From contig MU119203.1 in NCBI GenBank assembly GCA_014904845.1, forward strand, positions 248,001 to 312,000: a stretch of 64,000 nucleotides of DNA, given 5' to 3'. How positions within the stretch are numbered: the stretch's first letter is position 1; the number at the start of each line of letters is the position of its first letter. Below the pieces are notes generated by a model. The model did no database searches. It saw only the letters and a program-made list of their open reading frames with translations, and was not told the DNA's origin. Both the position numbers and the translations under genes were made by a program. The DNA is from Acephala macrosclerotiorum. Taxonomy: Eukaryota > Ascomycota > Leotiomycetes > Helotiales > Mollisiaceae. This document shows positions 25,596 through 36,912 of the stretch, in pieces.

Positions 25596-27098
25596 GATGA
25601 AGGTTTGTAGGTCTTCAGTTTCGAGAGTATTAGAAAGAGGAAAACGTGGAAGGAATTATTGTAGTTTTATACAGCTAGGCCTCGGGTCAAGGCGGAGTTC
25701 GGGAGCTTGAAGTGGGAGGTTGAGGTTCGAAACACAAGCAATAATGGATGGAATTTAGGGAATGAGGTTATGATTCGTAGGTAAGAGATGAGAAGAGGAA
25801 TGAGGAGGAAAATGACTTCTCTAATAGGATTTTGATTGCATCACACGATAACTCCGCAGGTCCAGTTATCCGCAAACTCGTCGCTCTTGCCGCTGCCCAC
25901 CAGGTCTACCGATTGCTGCCCCGCGTCCTGTCTCGGCATAAGATGTCGCTCAGATGGCCTCGCGCTAGGGGAGCACAGGACGGATCAATGGGAACAGCCA
26001 CAGCCAGAGGGCAGACGATAGTTTTCCAGCCAATATGAGTGCACGAAAGAAGGAGTGCGGAAGTCTAGAAGTGTGGCGGGGTCGTGACGCTGCATATCTT
26101 GCTGCGGGTGAAGTCGGATTGTTATCTCATGGGAGAAATGTTCTTCCACAGGAAAATCGATGCAAAGAAAAAGCAATCCGAGAATTGCCAGAGCCGGATG
26201 TGAATTGACACCTGAGGCATTACAGAAGGATCCCGAGGATGCCATAAGTTCACGTGCTATCTACTCTACCTCCATTCGGTTAGGCCGGTCCACTCACCAG
26301 CGTTCCGATAGAAAAACTCGAGCTTCAGAGCTTGCTTCTACAACTATTTTCAACCAACGATGTGAACAACCACAACACTGCTGTGCCATGTAGCTACCAA
26401 GTCAATCGTGCCCATGGATGGTAAGCACTTCTTTCTTTCTTTCTTCTCTCCTTCAAAGTGATGACACACATACAACCGCAAACTAGAGTCTTTGACCCCA
26501 AGGGGAATGAAACTTTTGTAACACGTCAGTCTGAACCATGATCGATGTCGCAAGCAATCAGATGCTATTGCCTCGAATTGATGCTGACTTGGAACGCAGA
26601 GTGCCCTTGATGCACGCCTAGTCTCTGCACTGGAAGCTTTGCGCTCGGCACACGGTCTTTGGTAAGCGCCCATCCCCCTCCGTATCCTACCCCCTTGCTA
26701 TGATGAACATTGTGTGCTTTGCACGCTGGAAATTACCGACTGAGATCACAAGTCTCTGAAGTCAACAAATGGCTATTTCTGAGCTATAATCATCAAATCT
26801 TTCAACCTTGACGTCCTCCCCTGATCTTGAGGCTAACAAAGTTTTGATATTAGAAAACCCTCCACTTATGGTACGATACACTCACCTCGCACATACCTAC
26901 CTCCCTTCCAACGACTGTCCTGATGAACTGGCACTGGGCTCTGAATACCTTGAAGATATGCCATTTTGCGACAGGCCTAGAAAACCTCGTCCACTGATTC
27001 CAGTCTTTCGATAACGTTTTGTTCAAATATACCTGAAGGACGCAGTCGCTGACATGAGGACTAGCATGTCGTCGTGCTCATCCATGACTTTCTTGTAG
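25596..27098. other. FBP1 promoter, then unresolved region with exon-like pieces
   Basis: 25,596 to about 26,000 is the FBP1 upstream region. On the plus strand at about 26,597-26,662 there is a coding-like block (reading ALDARLVSALEALRSAHGL) bounded by an acceptor and a GTAAGC donor. It may be an upstream exon of the fragment at 27,099, but I could not join the phases. Confidence 0.35.
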
Positions 27099-28074
27099 AT
27101 ATTTTCTGGACTGCATGTCGTTGAGCTACATCGTGAGGGTATGTTTGACCTTCCTTATGTTCTCTCTTCCGATTTTATGATGAGCAATTTAGATGACGAG
27201 TCTGATCCGGGTAACCGATGTTGACACAATCAAATAATACCATTCATGCCAACTGACATTTTCTTTTGAACAAATTATTCTGTCCGCAAAAGTTCTTGAA
27301 TGGTTGCTCACAGATTATCTTTAGGTACACGACCATTCTTGCTAATATCAAGTGCGATTCCCTTCGAGATAATATCCGACTTGAAGTCATTGCGCGAGTC
27401 TGAAGGAGCCAGGTAAATACATTCTTTCATTCCTCGGCCACACTCCCCAAGCATTATGATGACCTCGACCGACAAATGACAAGCATATGTCCAAGCCTCA
27501 CGGCGTTGACGAGACTGTCTTAACTGAATATGCTTCGTTGGCTGCATTCATCTAGTACAATTGGTGGATATCGCTGACAACAGGTCTTAGATACTCAACC
27601 CCAGCCCAACCTCTCCAGCATATTGTTCTCGCTCGCTTGACAAGTAAGTTGTCACTCTCCTACTCTCCCCTTCAACACCCCTTCCTTCACATGATGATCA
27701 ATTTTATCACGACGGTCAACATAAAGCCACACGTTGGTATTGATGAGATCGCCTTTGACAAGGCAGTAGATCTGATATTTCCTTGAAAAGATTCACCGTT
27801 CATTCTTACTTTTGATCTTGAACCTCGCTGACTCTTCTCGGCAGGCATTATCTACTGTTTCGGCATCGACCCTACATACGCAACACATCTCCAACGTCCC
27901 AAGGTATGTCTTATCCACACCCAATCCATTCTTTTACCGTTCGTGGATATTCGAGACTTGTCTTTCCATACTGTACTTGCCCAAACGTGCTGTCTCTAGC
28001 TTCGCAGAGCACTTCAAGTGATCTTCTCCTTGGGAATGACAAGGCTCAACATCCCCAGTGGCATCACCGAGTAG
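27099..28074 (+). CDS. Unidentified many-exon gene fragment (5' end not found)
   Basis: Six pieces chain with consistent phase and good splice sites: 27099..27138, 27193..27210, 27325..27412, 27591..27643, 27845..27903 and 28000..28074 (stop). The translated C-terminal part contains RPFLLISSAIPFEIISDL, IIYCFGIDPTYATHLQRPK and LRRALQVIFSLGMTRLNI. A conservative alternative starts at an ATG at 27,300 inside the third piece and gives 99 aa. No family is recognised. An 18-nt exon is unusual, so the upstream part of the chain is doubtful. If real, the gene is intron-dense (about one intron per 20-30 codons). It could also be a decaying gene, since several neighbouring frames are broken. Confidence 0.35.
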
Positions 28075-29094
28075 CACGTATCTCAACAAAGCCTCATAGT
28101 TGTCCATAGCCGTACATAAATCCAATGCATAAACATCCCAAACATCATCTTCCACATTTCGCTGGCGTGATCTTGAAGTCATCTCCCAAGCATCTTAAAG
28201 CCAATTTATTTCCATGAATGCCATCACATACTTTCATGCGCAATGTAAAACTGAAGTTGAAGAATTTGCAAGATTGCCATGTGATTCACTTCCCCTAAGC
28301 ACCGTATAGATTTATATAAGCAAAATTTTTACCTTTGATTGTTCGAGTAGTTCGTTCAGTTAGCTTTATTCAGCTGAGAAGATCTCCCGAGGACAGCCCC
28401 AGCAGGAAGTTGCGTCCGGAGGGTTTGGAGCTTTTTCGCGAATTTTTCTGATTCCTTTTTCTCTTTTTGATTTTTTTTCTTTTTTCCCTACAAGTTCTGT
28501 ACTGAGTGAGACTCTTCGTCTCGTTTTTTGGGGGGGGAAGGGGGGCTGGCGCGCATCGAGGTTCGTCGTCGTCGTTGAATCAACCATCCCCGATCTTCTC
28601 GCTGTCCGCCTCATAGAGGATCTCCACAAGACTTTCCTTGGGATATCCTCCCTCAAAATCCTCCTCATTTCTTGAATGGAGTTTCGCTAATGTCCTAGCC
28701 CTGTCTAGGCTTCTTCAAGCAACTTTTCCAATGTCCCATTTCTCGAGCAGTTTTCTAAGCGTTCACTCTGCAGAAGACTTAAATAGCCTAGAAAGTTTAG
28801 GAAAGGCTGGGACTCTGCTTACTCATTTTAGAGAAGCGCTCAATTCACATCAGGGGCGTCGCGAGGTCGCAATGTCAAGGGCTGCTCCAGATCAATGTGG
28901 AAGATTACTTTATTGCTACTGTCTACTCAAATGAAGGAAACTCCACGACTGTTTCGAAAACTCTGCTGGTAAGTATACTCTGGTTTTGTGCACTCCGCCT
29001 GTTCTTACTTCCTAATGATACTTCTTCTAAGCAGTGTTGTCCGAGTTTACGATAGGTATCGGAATGGTTAGCGGTTTAAAGCTGGCAATGCCGA
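28075..29094. other. Intergenic with homopolymer-rich patch
   Basis: Runs of T and G occur at 28,470-28,545, including a nine-G run. Small frames on both strands at 28,366-28,934 show no recognisable domain. This is the 3' flank of the minus-strand gene that ends at 29,095. Confidence 0.4.
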
Positions 29095-30847
29095 CTACTG
29101 AGGAGGGCTTTGGATCGAGAAAGCAAGGCAACGTATCGGTCCTGAAACCCATTGAACTTCAGCAGTTTTGAGAATGAAGCCTAGTTGCAATCCAAGACGG
29201 TATACAATGTCGAAAGCTCTTCGTGACCTGTCTTCGAGGCCATTATAAACGGTATCATTGGGCTCATCAAGACGAGCGACAACTACGATACATTAGAATG
29301 ATACAGTGTCGTTGATGACAGAGGCTGAAGTTTCACATACCATCATCAGGCAAAGTTGATTGTTCGTCCTGTTCGGGGTCTTTTCCAAACTCAGGAAGTT
29401 GAATCTCAAAGCCAAATTCATAACCAATCTCCTCAAGACTGTCAAATCTACTTCGTCCCAATTGTCGGAACTTAGCGTAATGATTGAAGTGCCCTACCAT
29501 GTATTAGGAACACGTAGTTGCGAAGGTGACAGGCGGAAAATTCACTCACTAAAGATGGATTTGACTCTTGCGTCTCGATCAACGATATCTGGCGTGCCTG
29601 TGGGTCGAAATTCGAAGCTCAAACCTTCATGATGCACAACCCAACCCATGAGACCATACATATCAATCGTTGCTTGCATGTAATCTCGGATAATATGCAC
29701 ATCTAAATCCGTTAGGACTACGTAAAGACGATCAAATAAAGGCTTCGTTGAAAAGCTTACGTACCGGAAGTACTAGACGTCTCGAGTGATTGAGCATCAT
29801 CCGACTTGTACCCATCGTCTGTTGAATCGTCCCCAGCGGTTTTTCTAGCTCCATTGCTTCTAGAATTAGGTGGTAGATTCGATATATCTAATCCTCCCAG
29901 AGCCTCCGTGACATGCTGACCTCGATTGCTCGGGGAACCTGCCGCTCGCTGCTGCTGGGGGCTCTCTTGTCTGCTTTGGGAGCCGTATATATTGTCGTAA
30001 CCTGATTCGTATGATGCTATTGCAGATGCATTGTTTCGTACGCTTGAGCTGTAGTTCTGATATGATTTGGAATTCGCTGAATTTCGTGCCTTGAGGTTGG
30101 TTGTGGAATCATATATGTTCTCTTTGAAGATACCAGCTGCGTGATGTGTCATCATGTCACGGTGGTAGTCCTCTTTCGAAAGCCATCGAGGAAGGCGTGT
30201 CTTCAAAGTAATGCGATATACGCCGCCTACTGTATATTAGAACGGCGTGGAGCTGGCAGACTGTGACAGCAAGAGAATAGAAAAGCGACATACCAGGGAC
30301 ACCGTTCAGAGAAGCTCCAATGGCCTCCTCATATGCAGACTCCGTTCCAGGACTCTCTGGAGGTGAGTCACCTTTGGAAGCTGCCGTTTTATTCGATTTG
30401 AGAGTAGATTGACGAGCATTCTCGTCGTTCGCGATCGCTTCTACTATACTTTAGAGCCCTGTGCGAATATAGGTGAGTTGGAGAAGGAAGTTCGCATACC
30501 AGAATGTTTCAGTTTCGGCGGTTGAAAGCCAAAATCAGCCCAGCTGGGGTACTTGGCAGAGAGTAGCTTGTGAGCTTCTCTAGCCATTTCACAGATGTCG
30601 CTTGCAAAGTTCGCTGTCTCCTCGTTGTCTGTTTGTGTTTGAGACTTAGTAAATATGTCACAGCTAAGGTCAAGAAAACAATAGGGAGCTTGCCTTCGTC
30701 AGGAGCCTTATATAGGATGCGCCGAAGGACTTGGGCGATTGCATGCAGCATTTGAGTGGAAAGTTCCCTCTCCCCCCGAAGTAATTGTATGGCAGTGCGC
30801 AGATCTTCGCGTAGATTCTCCGGAATTATTTTAAAAGTAGGATCCAT
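29095..30847 (-). CDS. Conserved-looking hypothetical protein, seven exons, 463 aa
   Basis: Exons are 30847..30694, 30628..30500, 30443..30294, 30229..29765, 29702..29550, 29493..29341 and 29282..29095, with all phases consistent (1,392 nt). The N-terminus (about 1-95) is helical and hydrophilic, with ENLREDLRTAIQLLRGER and EMAREAHKLLSAKYPSWADF. Residues about 145-300 are Ser/Asn/Gln-rich and probably disordered (SRQESPQQQRAAG). The C-terminal third looks folded: VHIIRDYMQATIDMYGLMGW, HFNHYAKFRQLGRS, EEIGYEFGFEIQLPEFG and DIVYRLGLQLGFILKTAEV. There is no signal peptide or membrane helix. I do not recognise the family. Intron 1 appears to be GC-AG. Intron 3's acceptor has two options differing by one residue. 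The gene diverges from the carboxypeptidase at 32,529. Confidence 0.75.
30629..30693 (-). other. Probable GC-AG intron (intron 1 of the 463-aa gene)
   Basis: The donor context is GAAG|GCAAGC, close to the consensus for GC donors, and the intron ends AAACAG (65 bp) with an ACTAAG branch-like site 19 nt upstream. Splicing gives YKAPDEDNEETANFASD in frame. No GT donor nearby gives an in-frame product with an intron of at least 45 bp. Confidence 0.7.
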
Positions 30848-32528
30848 TGCGAACGGCGAAAGACACTGTCTAAGAAATACGAAATATGGTTGAATTGAAG
30901 CTGCTCGTGACAGCTATATGCGGATCGCGAATGGGGAGAAGTGATTGCTGTCTGTAATCTGCGAGGGGGAGGCCAAAAGTCTAAGTGGTGATTGATGGAC
31001 GATTGTGTAGAAAGAAACAATTCTCGTGGCGATGAGAAGGAAAGAAGAGAGGCTGCAGTTCAATTGGCAGGAAGTAGAGCGAGATGAAGCAATGTGTGGA
31101 AGGCACCAATGTGGGTGCTCAACGAGGAAAGTGCGAGCAGAGGGTGCGAAACCAAAAGCGCGAACAGCAACCACAACGAGATTTCCCTATGACCAATGAA
31201 TCTTTCTTCCATGCTTGATCGAATATTGCTTGATAGAACTAGTGGAGTCCCGCCACACAAGAATTGCTGGTATGCTACTCAGAAGATAACGTGAGATGCA
31301 GCATGTCAGAGTTTGCGAGCTCGAAAGTTTAGCAACATGAAGGACACCCATCATTGGAACAGGCAGCTAAATGCGCCGTGGAATATACCATCTGACAGCT
31401 TGCTTGCGATGAATATGACAGAGACCAGCCTGAATCTCCATCTTCTTCTCCACCAAAGCCAAGCCATCTTTACATCATTGCTGAATCGCCGAGAATCGGG
31501 ATGCCATTATCTGAAGGACGATGCGGATGCTCGAGAATCTCGTATCTGAAAGCTTGGCTCGTGCGTTAGAGTAGAATTGTTGCTATCCAGCGGTTGAGCT
31601 CGAGCAATAGAGTTCGGAAGAAGGCGAAAGACAGAGGAGTTGTAATGAATGAAAGAACCTCGATACGCCGAATTCCATTCCGGAGGTACTCAAAGACGGC
31701 ATCAAACAACTTATATCTTGCGCAACATTGAGGACTTTCGGATCTTCTCGTGAATTGATAATTGGAAAGGGAATGCTTGTCAACGAAACCTGGAGAGAAG
31801 TGCGAGTCCAGCCTCCTGTGCCGGTTCAGACAATTAACATGTCTTGTTTCTGCAGAACTCAGAAGCCCAACTCAGCCTTCGTGGAGCCTCCTCCTGAGTA
31901 GGACTTGAGCATATACCGACCGCATCCCTATGGTCGTGTCGTTGAGGTGGAAATGAGCTATCTAGCAGCACTCTGCCCCCAAAAAGAGCCCGTTCGAAAA
32001 TCAAAACTTCGGGCTTCGAGGAACACAGACCTGTCCCTTTCGCATGTGACAGATATCCGTTGAAAGTTTAGAGGGTCACAGACGGCAATTAAGGCAGAGT
32101 TTGTAAAGGTTGGTTGCATTGCAAGAAAACAAGGCATCTGCAAGGTACGCTCTTAGCTTAGTGCACGGGTCATTTACAGCCTTGCATCTAGGGGAAGCAA
32201 TTTAAATGCGTTTCAGAAAGTGTTGAATATCAAGGAATCGCATACTAAAATGGTTGCTCAACATTGAACAATACGTACTGGTAGATGCAGGACACAACAA
32301 CAAACTCCCATGCTGGACGCGACGACACGCAGATAAAGTGGGTGAGACATCGTAATACGAGGGCCCAAGCCCACCAAGGCAGACAGTTCGCTTGCTGTGT
32401 TGTGCCTCCGCACTCCACTCCGAAGGATTCGGGGGAGATCAGCCTTGATTGCTCGAGCATGTTTCTGCACCTCAACTGACCTTCTCTCTTTCTTCTCTTC
32501 AACATCAGCAAGCCATGACTGACCGGCC
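30848..32528. promoter_or_regulatory. Divergent intergenic region, hypothetical gene / carboxypeptidase
   Basis: The 1.68 kb between two divergent start codons must contain both promoters. No coding-like chain is visible; frames on both strands are short and lack motifs. Confidence 0.4.
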
Positions 32529-34751
32529 ATGCATCTCCTCCTCCTCTCCCTCTTCCTCACGATCACACTCGCTCAATTCCCACCCGGTTCCTCGAATGTT
32601 ACCACAGTACTGTCCCCAGTAGACGGGAATATCACTATTTCCTATCGAGTTCCAGACGCAGGAACATGCGAAACTGCCTTCGCAGACCAACAACAATATA
32701 CAGGATGGGTCCACATACCCGGGAACTACTCGACGAACACCTTTTTTTGGTTTATCGGCGCGCGCGATCCGACGGCTCAGCTTACGATATGGCTCAACGG
32801 CGGACCAGGCTCGAGCTCGATGCTCGGCCTCTTCACTGAGAATGGTCCTTGTGAAGTCATTGAGGAGGGTCTTGGGAAATTGGGCACACAAGTGAGGGAT
32901 TGGGGATGGGATCGAGGATCAAATATGCTCTACATTGATCAGGTACGAATGGTTCATGTTACACAGGGCGGTTGCTTGTGCCAAGCTTGGAGGATTCAGT
33001 GGAAGTGACAAGTCTTGGCTTGACATAAGTCCTAAGTTGAAGCATTCACAATGCTCTGCAATACTGCATTGGGCAGGTGGCAGAAGTGCTGTGCTTGAAT
33101 TGGTTGTCCTATTCGAGCATTTCTAATATCGTGTTGGTACCTCGAACTAACTTTCGAACAGCCAAATCAAGTAGGCTTTTCATACGACACTCCAACCAAT
33201 GGCTCTCTCGACCTCCTCACCTCCGATCTATACGCTCCTCCACAAGTATTCCCGAGTTCCCAGCCGGCATTGACTTTCATAAATGGCACATTCAGCTCCC
33301 TGAATGTCAACAATACAGCGAACAGTACCGACCTAGCGGGTATGGCAATCTGGCATATGCTTCAAGGGTTTCTTGGAGCTTTCCCTCAATATGCACCAAA
33401 TGACACTTCCTTGGGAGTTCACCTGTTTGCTGAAAGTTATGGTGGGAAGTATGGTCCAGCTTTCGCTACAATATGGGAAGAGCAGAACCGCAGGCGTTCC
33501 AATGGCACAATTTCCAAGAATGGGACTATCGAGATCAACTTGGCTTCACTGGGAATCATCAATGGTTGCGTGGATGACCTAATTCAAGCCCCATACTATC
33601 CGGCAATGGCGGTTAACAACACCTTTGGCTTGACAGCCATCAATCCTACTCGAGCGAAGCTTGCAACTGCCAGCTTCTATGCCAGCGGAGGCTGTCAAGA
33701 CCTTATCAACCAATGCCGCACTGCAGTCAAAGCTCAGGATCCCGAAAATGAAGGAGATATTTCTGTGGTCAACAGTGTATGTTCGAATGCATATTCCAGC
33801 TGCCTCACGAATGTCATGGAGCCATATTATGACGCCGGAAGAAGTGTGTATGACATAGCTCACTATCTCCCTGATCCGTTTCCGCCAAGTACATACCTGG
33901 ATTACTTGAACACTGCCGGAATACTGGAGGCAATAGGATCACCTGTCAACTTTACGCAGACTAACCAACAAGTCGTCTCGGCGTTTCAGTCTACTGGCGA
34001 CTACGAGCGTCAAGCATTGGTCCCCGATATTGCAGCCCTTCTAAATCAAGGCGTTCGTGTCGGATTTATATACGGCGATCGAGACTACATTTGCAACTGG
34101 CTTGGTGGTGAGGCTATCTCACTAGCTGTTGCTGCCCAGACGTCGCCTTCATATGCTTCGATATTTCCGAATTCTGGCTATGCCCCTATCATCGTCAACA
34201 CGTCTTATATCGGCGGCGTCGTTCGTCAGTATGGCAACCTCTCTTTCAGCAGAATCTACGACGCCGGACACAGCGTCCCCGCCTATCAACCCGAGACTGC
34301 ATTCCAAGTCTTTGCCCGAATCATGACCGGGACGTCGATCTCGACAGGAGAGATCATCAATCGTTCTGTGTACAACACCTCGGGGCCGCTAAATGCGACT
34401 CACACCACCAGTTTACCTGCTTCTCCCTCAGCTACATGCTGGCTAAGGAACATTCCTGATACTTGCAACAGCGATCAGAAGAGCATGATCGTCAATAATG
34501 AAGGAGTTATAATCAACGGGATTCTCTACGACGCATCCTCGGATTGGAGCTCCCCTGGAGCATCAGCTACGCCTACCGCCATTGTATCTGGCGGCTCGGT
34601 GACGGTAACAACAACCACCGAAGTCCTCACAGGCTTCTTTACGGCTACCGCTACTCCCAGTACGACCAAGAAGTCATTCGGGGTCGCTTCTTTTCAGCTC
34701 CGTTCCTTGAGCTTCGCATTACCAATCATCGGCGCCTTGGCTCTTCTTTGA
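32529..34751 (+). CDS. Secreted serine carboxypeptidase (S10), probably GPI-anchored
   Basis: Exons are 32529..32942 and 33162..34751 (219-bp intron), giving 667 aa. A signal peptide covers about residues 1-15 (MHLLLLSLFLTITLA). The substrate-binding WLNGGPGSSSMLG and the catalytic triad are all present: Ser230 in AESYGGKYG, the Asp of GDRDYICNW (about 444-446) and His508 in DAGHSVPAYQPE. The splice joins YIDQ to PNQVGFSYD, the conserved continuation. More than ten N-glycosylation sequons suggest a glycoprotein. The last about 60 residues are Thr/Ser-rich and end in a hydrophobic tail (LSFALPIIGALALL), consistent with a GPI-anchor signal. It should trim C-terminal residues from peptides at the cell surface or outside the cell. 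The related fungal group includes secreted SCPA-type enzymes. Confidence 0.92.
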
Positions 34752-35742
34752 GCACGAGCACGCTTCGGCATCTTTACATACAAAAATCTATTTCATCAGC
34801 ATACACGCAAAAGCGAGGCGTATCTGGCGTGTGTATATTGCCGGGACAAAAACATATCATATCGAAAGGAGAATTTGGGAGTTGTAATGGCGGATGGATA
34901 ATATCTCGGGCTGCCGGTTTTACTGCACTATACCCTGTCATAAAGTGGCAATGAGATGGCGTTTAATGTTTTGAGCGTTTTGAACGTAATATTGGAGGAA
35001 GAGACGAAAACGAGAAGAAAAGATACTTGTATGTATAGGATAGGAAAAGAGAATAGATGAAGCGTCTTCGCAAGCACTTGACGCACAAGTTACTCAGCTT
35101 TGAAGTCTCTTTCCTTTCAATTCATGTTCGGTACGAGTTTGAGCTCGTGACAAGGCCTGAGTCTGTTTTACGTTTTGAACATTCATGTTACGGCATCGTT
35201 CCGAACCTTTCCCGGGCAAAATCGGCTCCCGCTGAGTCCCGCAAACTCGCGTATTTCATCTGTCTTCATAATCTGCCCACTTCCTGTACTCTGCACCAAT
35301 GCGCAGCAAATCTGTGACAAAGAAACGCACGATATCCTTTTCCATCCCATTTATTTCCTCATGCCGGTATTGGTCCGACAACGAAGTCCCTATTCTCCCC
35401 ATAGTAGGCAAGTGCCGCTATCTAATCACCTCACTGTGATTCGCTGAAGATCAAGATCCCATGCCGCTGCAACAGGGCAGGCATGCAGTCCCTAGTTACC
35501 GACATCATACAACATTATCTCGAATTTATCTTCTCCGCCTTCTCCTTGGAGTTATTGTTCTTCGTGAGCATTGTTGAAAAGTTAAAAGAACATACGATCC
35601 TAGTTGGATTTCTATAAGTCGTGAAAAAAGAACCCGAAGTCGAGAACTCTTTCTAATCAATTAGCATCAATCATCAATCTACTATAACCATCACGTGCAT
35701 TGCTTTGTATACTTTTATCTTTCATCAACACACAAACCCTCA
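34752..35742. other. Intergenic, no gene seen
   Basis: This stretch holds the 3' UTR of the carboxypeptidase and the promoter of the protoglobin-like gene. Frames here are short and unmotivated. Confidence 0.45.
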
Positions 35743-36505
35743 ATGGCACCAACAATGCAACACATCTCCGCCTCCTCCCTCGAAGACCTCCCCTCCCGAA
35801 TCTCCTACCTCTCCTCATTCCTAGAACTCACCCCCTCAGACAGCGAAGCTCTCCTAGCCGCCAAACCGCTCGTCGCCCCTCTCGTCCCCACAATCTTAGA
35901 CGCAGTCTACACGAAACTCCTCTCTTTCGATATCACAGCCCAAGCCTTCGTTCCTCGGAATTCGGATTATGAGGGCGAGTTGGTGAAGAGTGTGCAGGAG
36001 TTGACGTTGGAGCATCCTCAGATTGCTATGAGGAAGGACTTCTTGAAGGTACGTACCCACCATGTGCTCCAATTCTCAAATCACAAGATGTTAACTCTTC
36101 CCACAGAACTACCTAGTAAAACTCGTCTCAACCCCCGACCTAAGCCCCACCTCGCCCTTCTGGACCTACCTCAACAACGTCGGCATAATGCACACCGGGC
36201 TCCCCGGCTTCAAGCACCGAGCACACAAACCCGAACTAAGAGTAGAATACATCCACATGTCTGTTCTGCTCGGATATGTGGTAGATATAGTGGTTGGAGC
36301 GGTTTTTGAAATGGATATTGATAATGCGATGAAGGGGAGAGTTATCAGGGCGTTGAATAAGGTGGTTTGGATTCAGAATGATCTGTTTGCTAGGCATTAT
36401 TTGCCGACGGCTGGTGCTGGGCAAGAGGAGGGGAAGATCGTTACGCCGCCGCCCGAGGAGGGAGAGGGGCAGGGGAAGAATGGTGGATGTCCGTTTTCGG
36501 GTTGA
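35743..36505 (+). CDS. Protoglobin-like (globin-sensor) protein
   Basis: Exons are 35743..36048 and 36107..36505 (58-bp intron), giving 234 aa. The pattern matches the protoglobin/globin-coupled sensor fold found in archaea, bacteria and many ascomycetes: N-terminal pre-helix, ILDAVYTKLLSFDITAQAF (about 52-70), a hinge KDFLKNYLVKLVS made across the splice, and FWTYLNNVGIMHTG followed by HKPELRVEYIHMSVLLGYV. Conserved His residues in these segments are the candidate proximal haem ligands. The family binds haem and senses or handles O2, CO or NO; in fungi the role is not known. There is no signal peptide or attached output domain, so it is a stand-alone globin. A Gly/Glu-rich tail ends GGCPFSG. 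The plus-strand start codon chosen is the first Met in this frame that precedes the domain. Confidence 0.8.
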
Positions 36506-36680
36506 GAGGTTGGGTTTGTGGAGGAGAATTGGGAAGGCGATCTTTGATATACTGGCGAATGGAGGCTGTTTGGTTATTGGATGATCTAGAAGGATGCTTT
36601 GTTTTCCATAAGGCCCAATTATGAGTCTAGACTTGAAATAATGTACAGCCTCTCCTGCAGCCCAATTTCCGTCCAATAAT

Positions 36681-36854
36681 CAATTCCCACAGTCTTCGCA
36701 AGTCCTTAATCCCTCAAGTCTACCGAGTCTCTCATCTACTTTGGTAATAATACCTAAGTTTCTATTATAATATCCCTAGAATACTAATGTTCTTTCAATT
36801 CCCAAGGTTTCACAAGTCCTTGATTCCTCAATCCGCCCAAGTCCCTCATCTCCT
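36681..36854. repeat. Diverged direct duplication (about 58 bp, 115 bp apart)
   Basis: Copies at 36,681-36,739 and 36,796-36,854 share CAATTCCCA, CAAGTCCTT and CTCATCT blocks in the same order, with mostly transition differences. On the minus strand both copies read similarly (copy 1 DEGLGRIEESRTCE, copy 2 DERLGRLEGLRTCE), so the duplicated piece may be old coding sequence. Confidence 0.7.
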
Positions 36855-36879
36855 CCGCTAAAAAGTCCCAGCTTTCCAT
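36784..36879 (-). pseudogene. Coding-like relic downstream of the small hypothetical gene
   Basis: A 31-codon frame begins at 36,879 and ends at 36,784 (reading WDFLAEEMRDLGGLR and QGLVKPWEL). A second frame is also open and could be a last exon spliced from the gene at 36,913-37,395 through a GTGTTT donor. The repeated copy at 36,681-36,739 favours the second frame. Status is unresolved; it may be a decayed 3' end. Confidence 0.3.
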
Positions 36880-36912
36880 TGTCAACACCAATTAATGCAA
36901 TGAGCACTCTCT

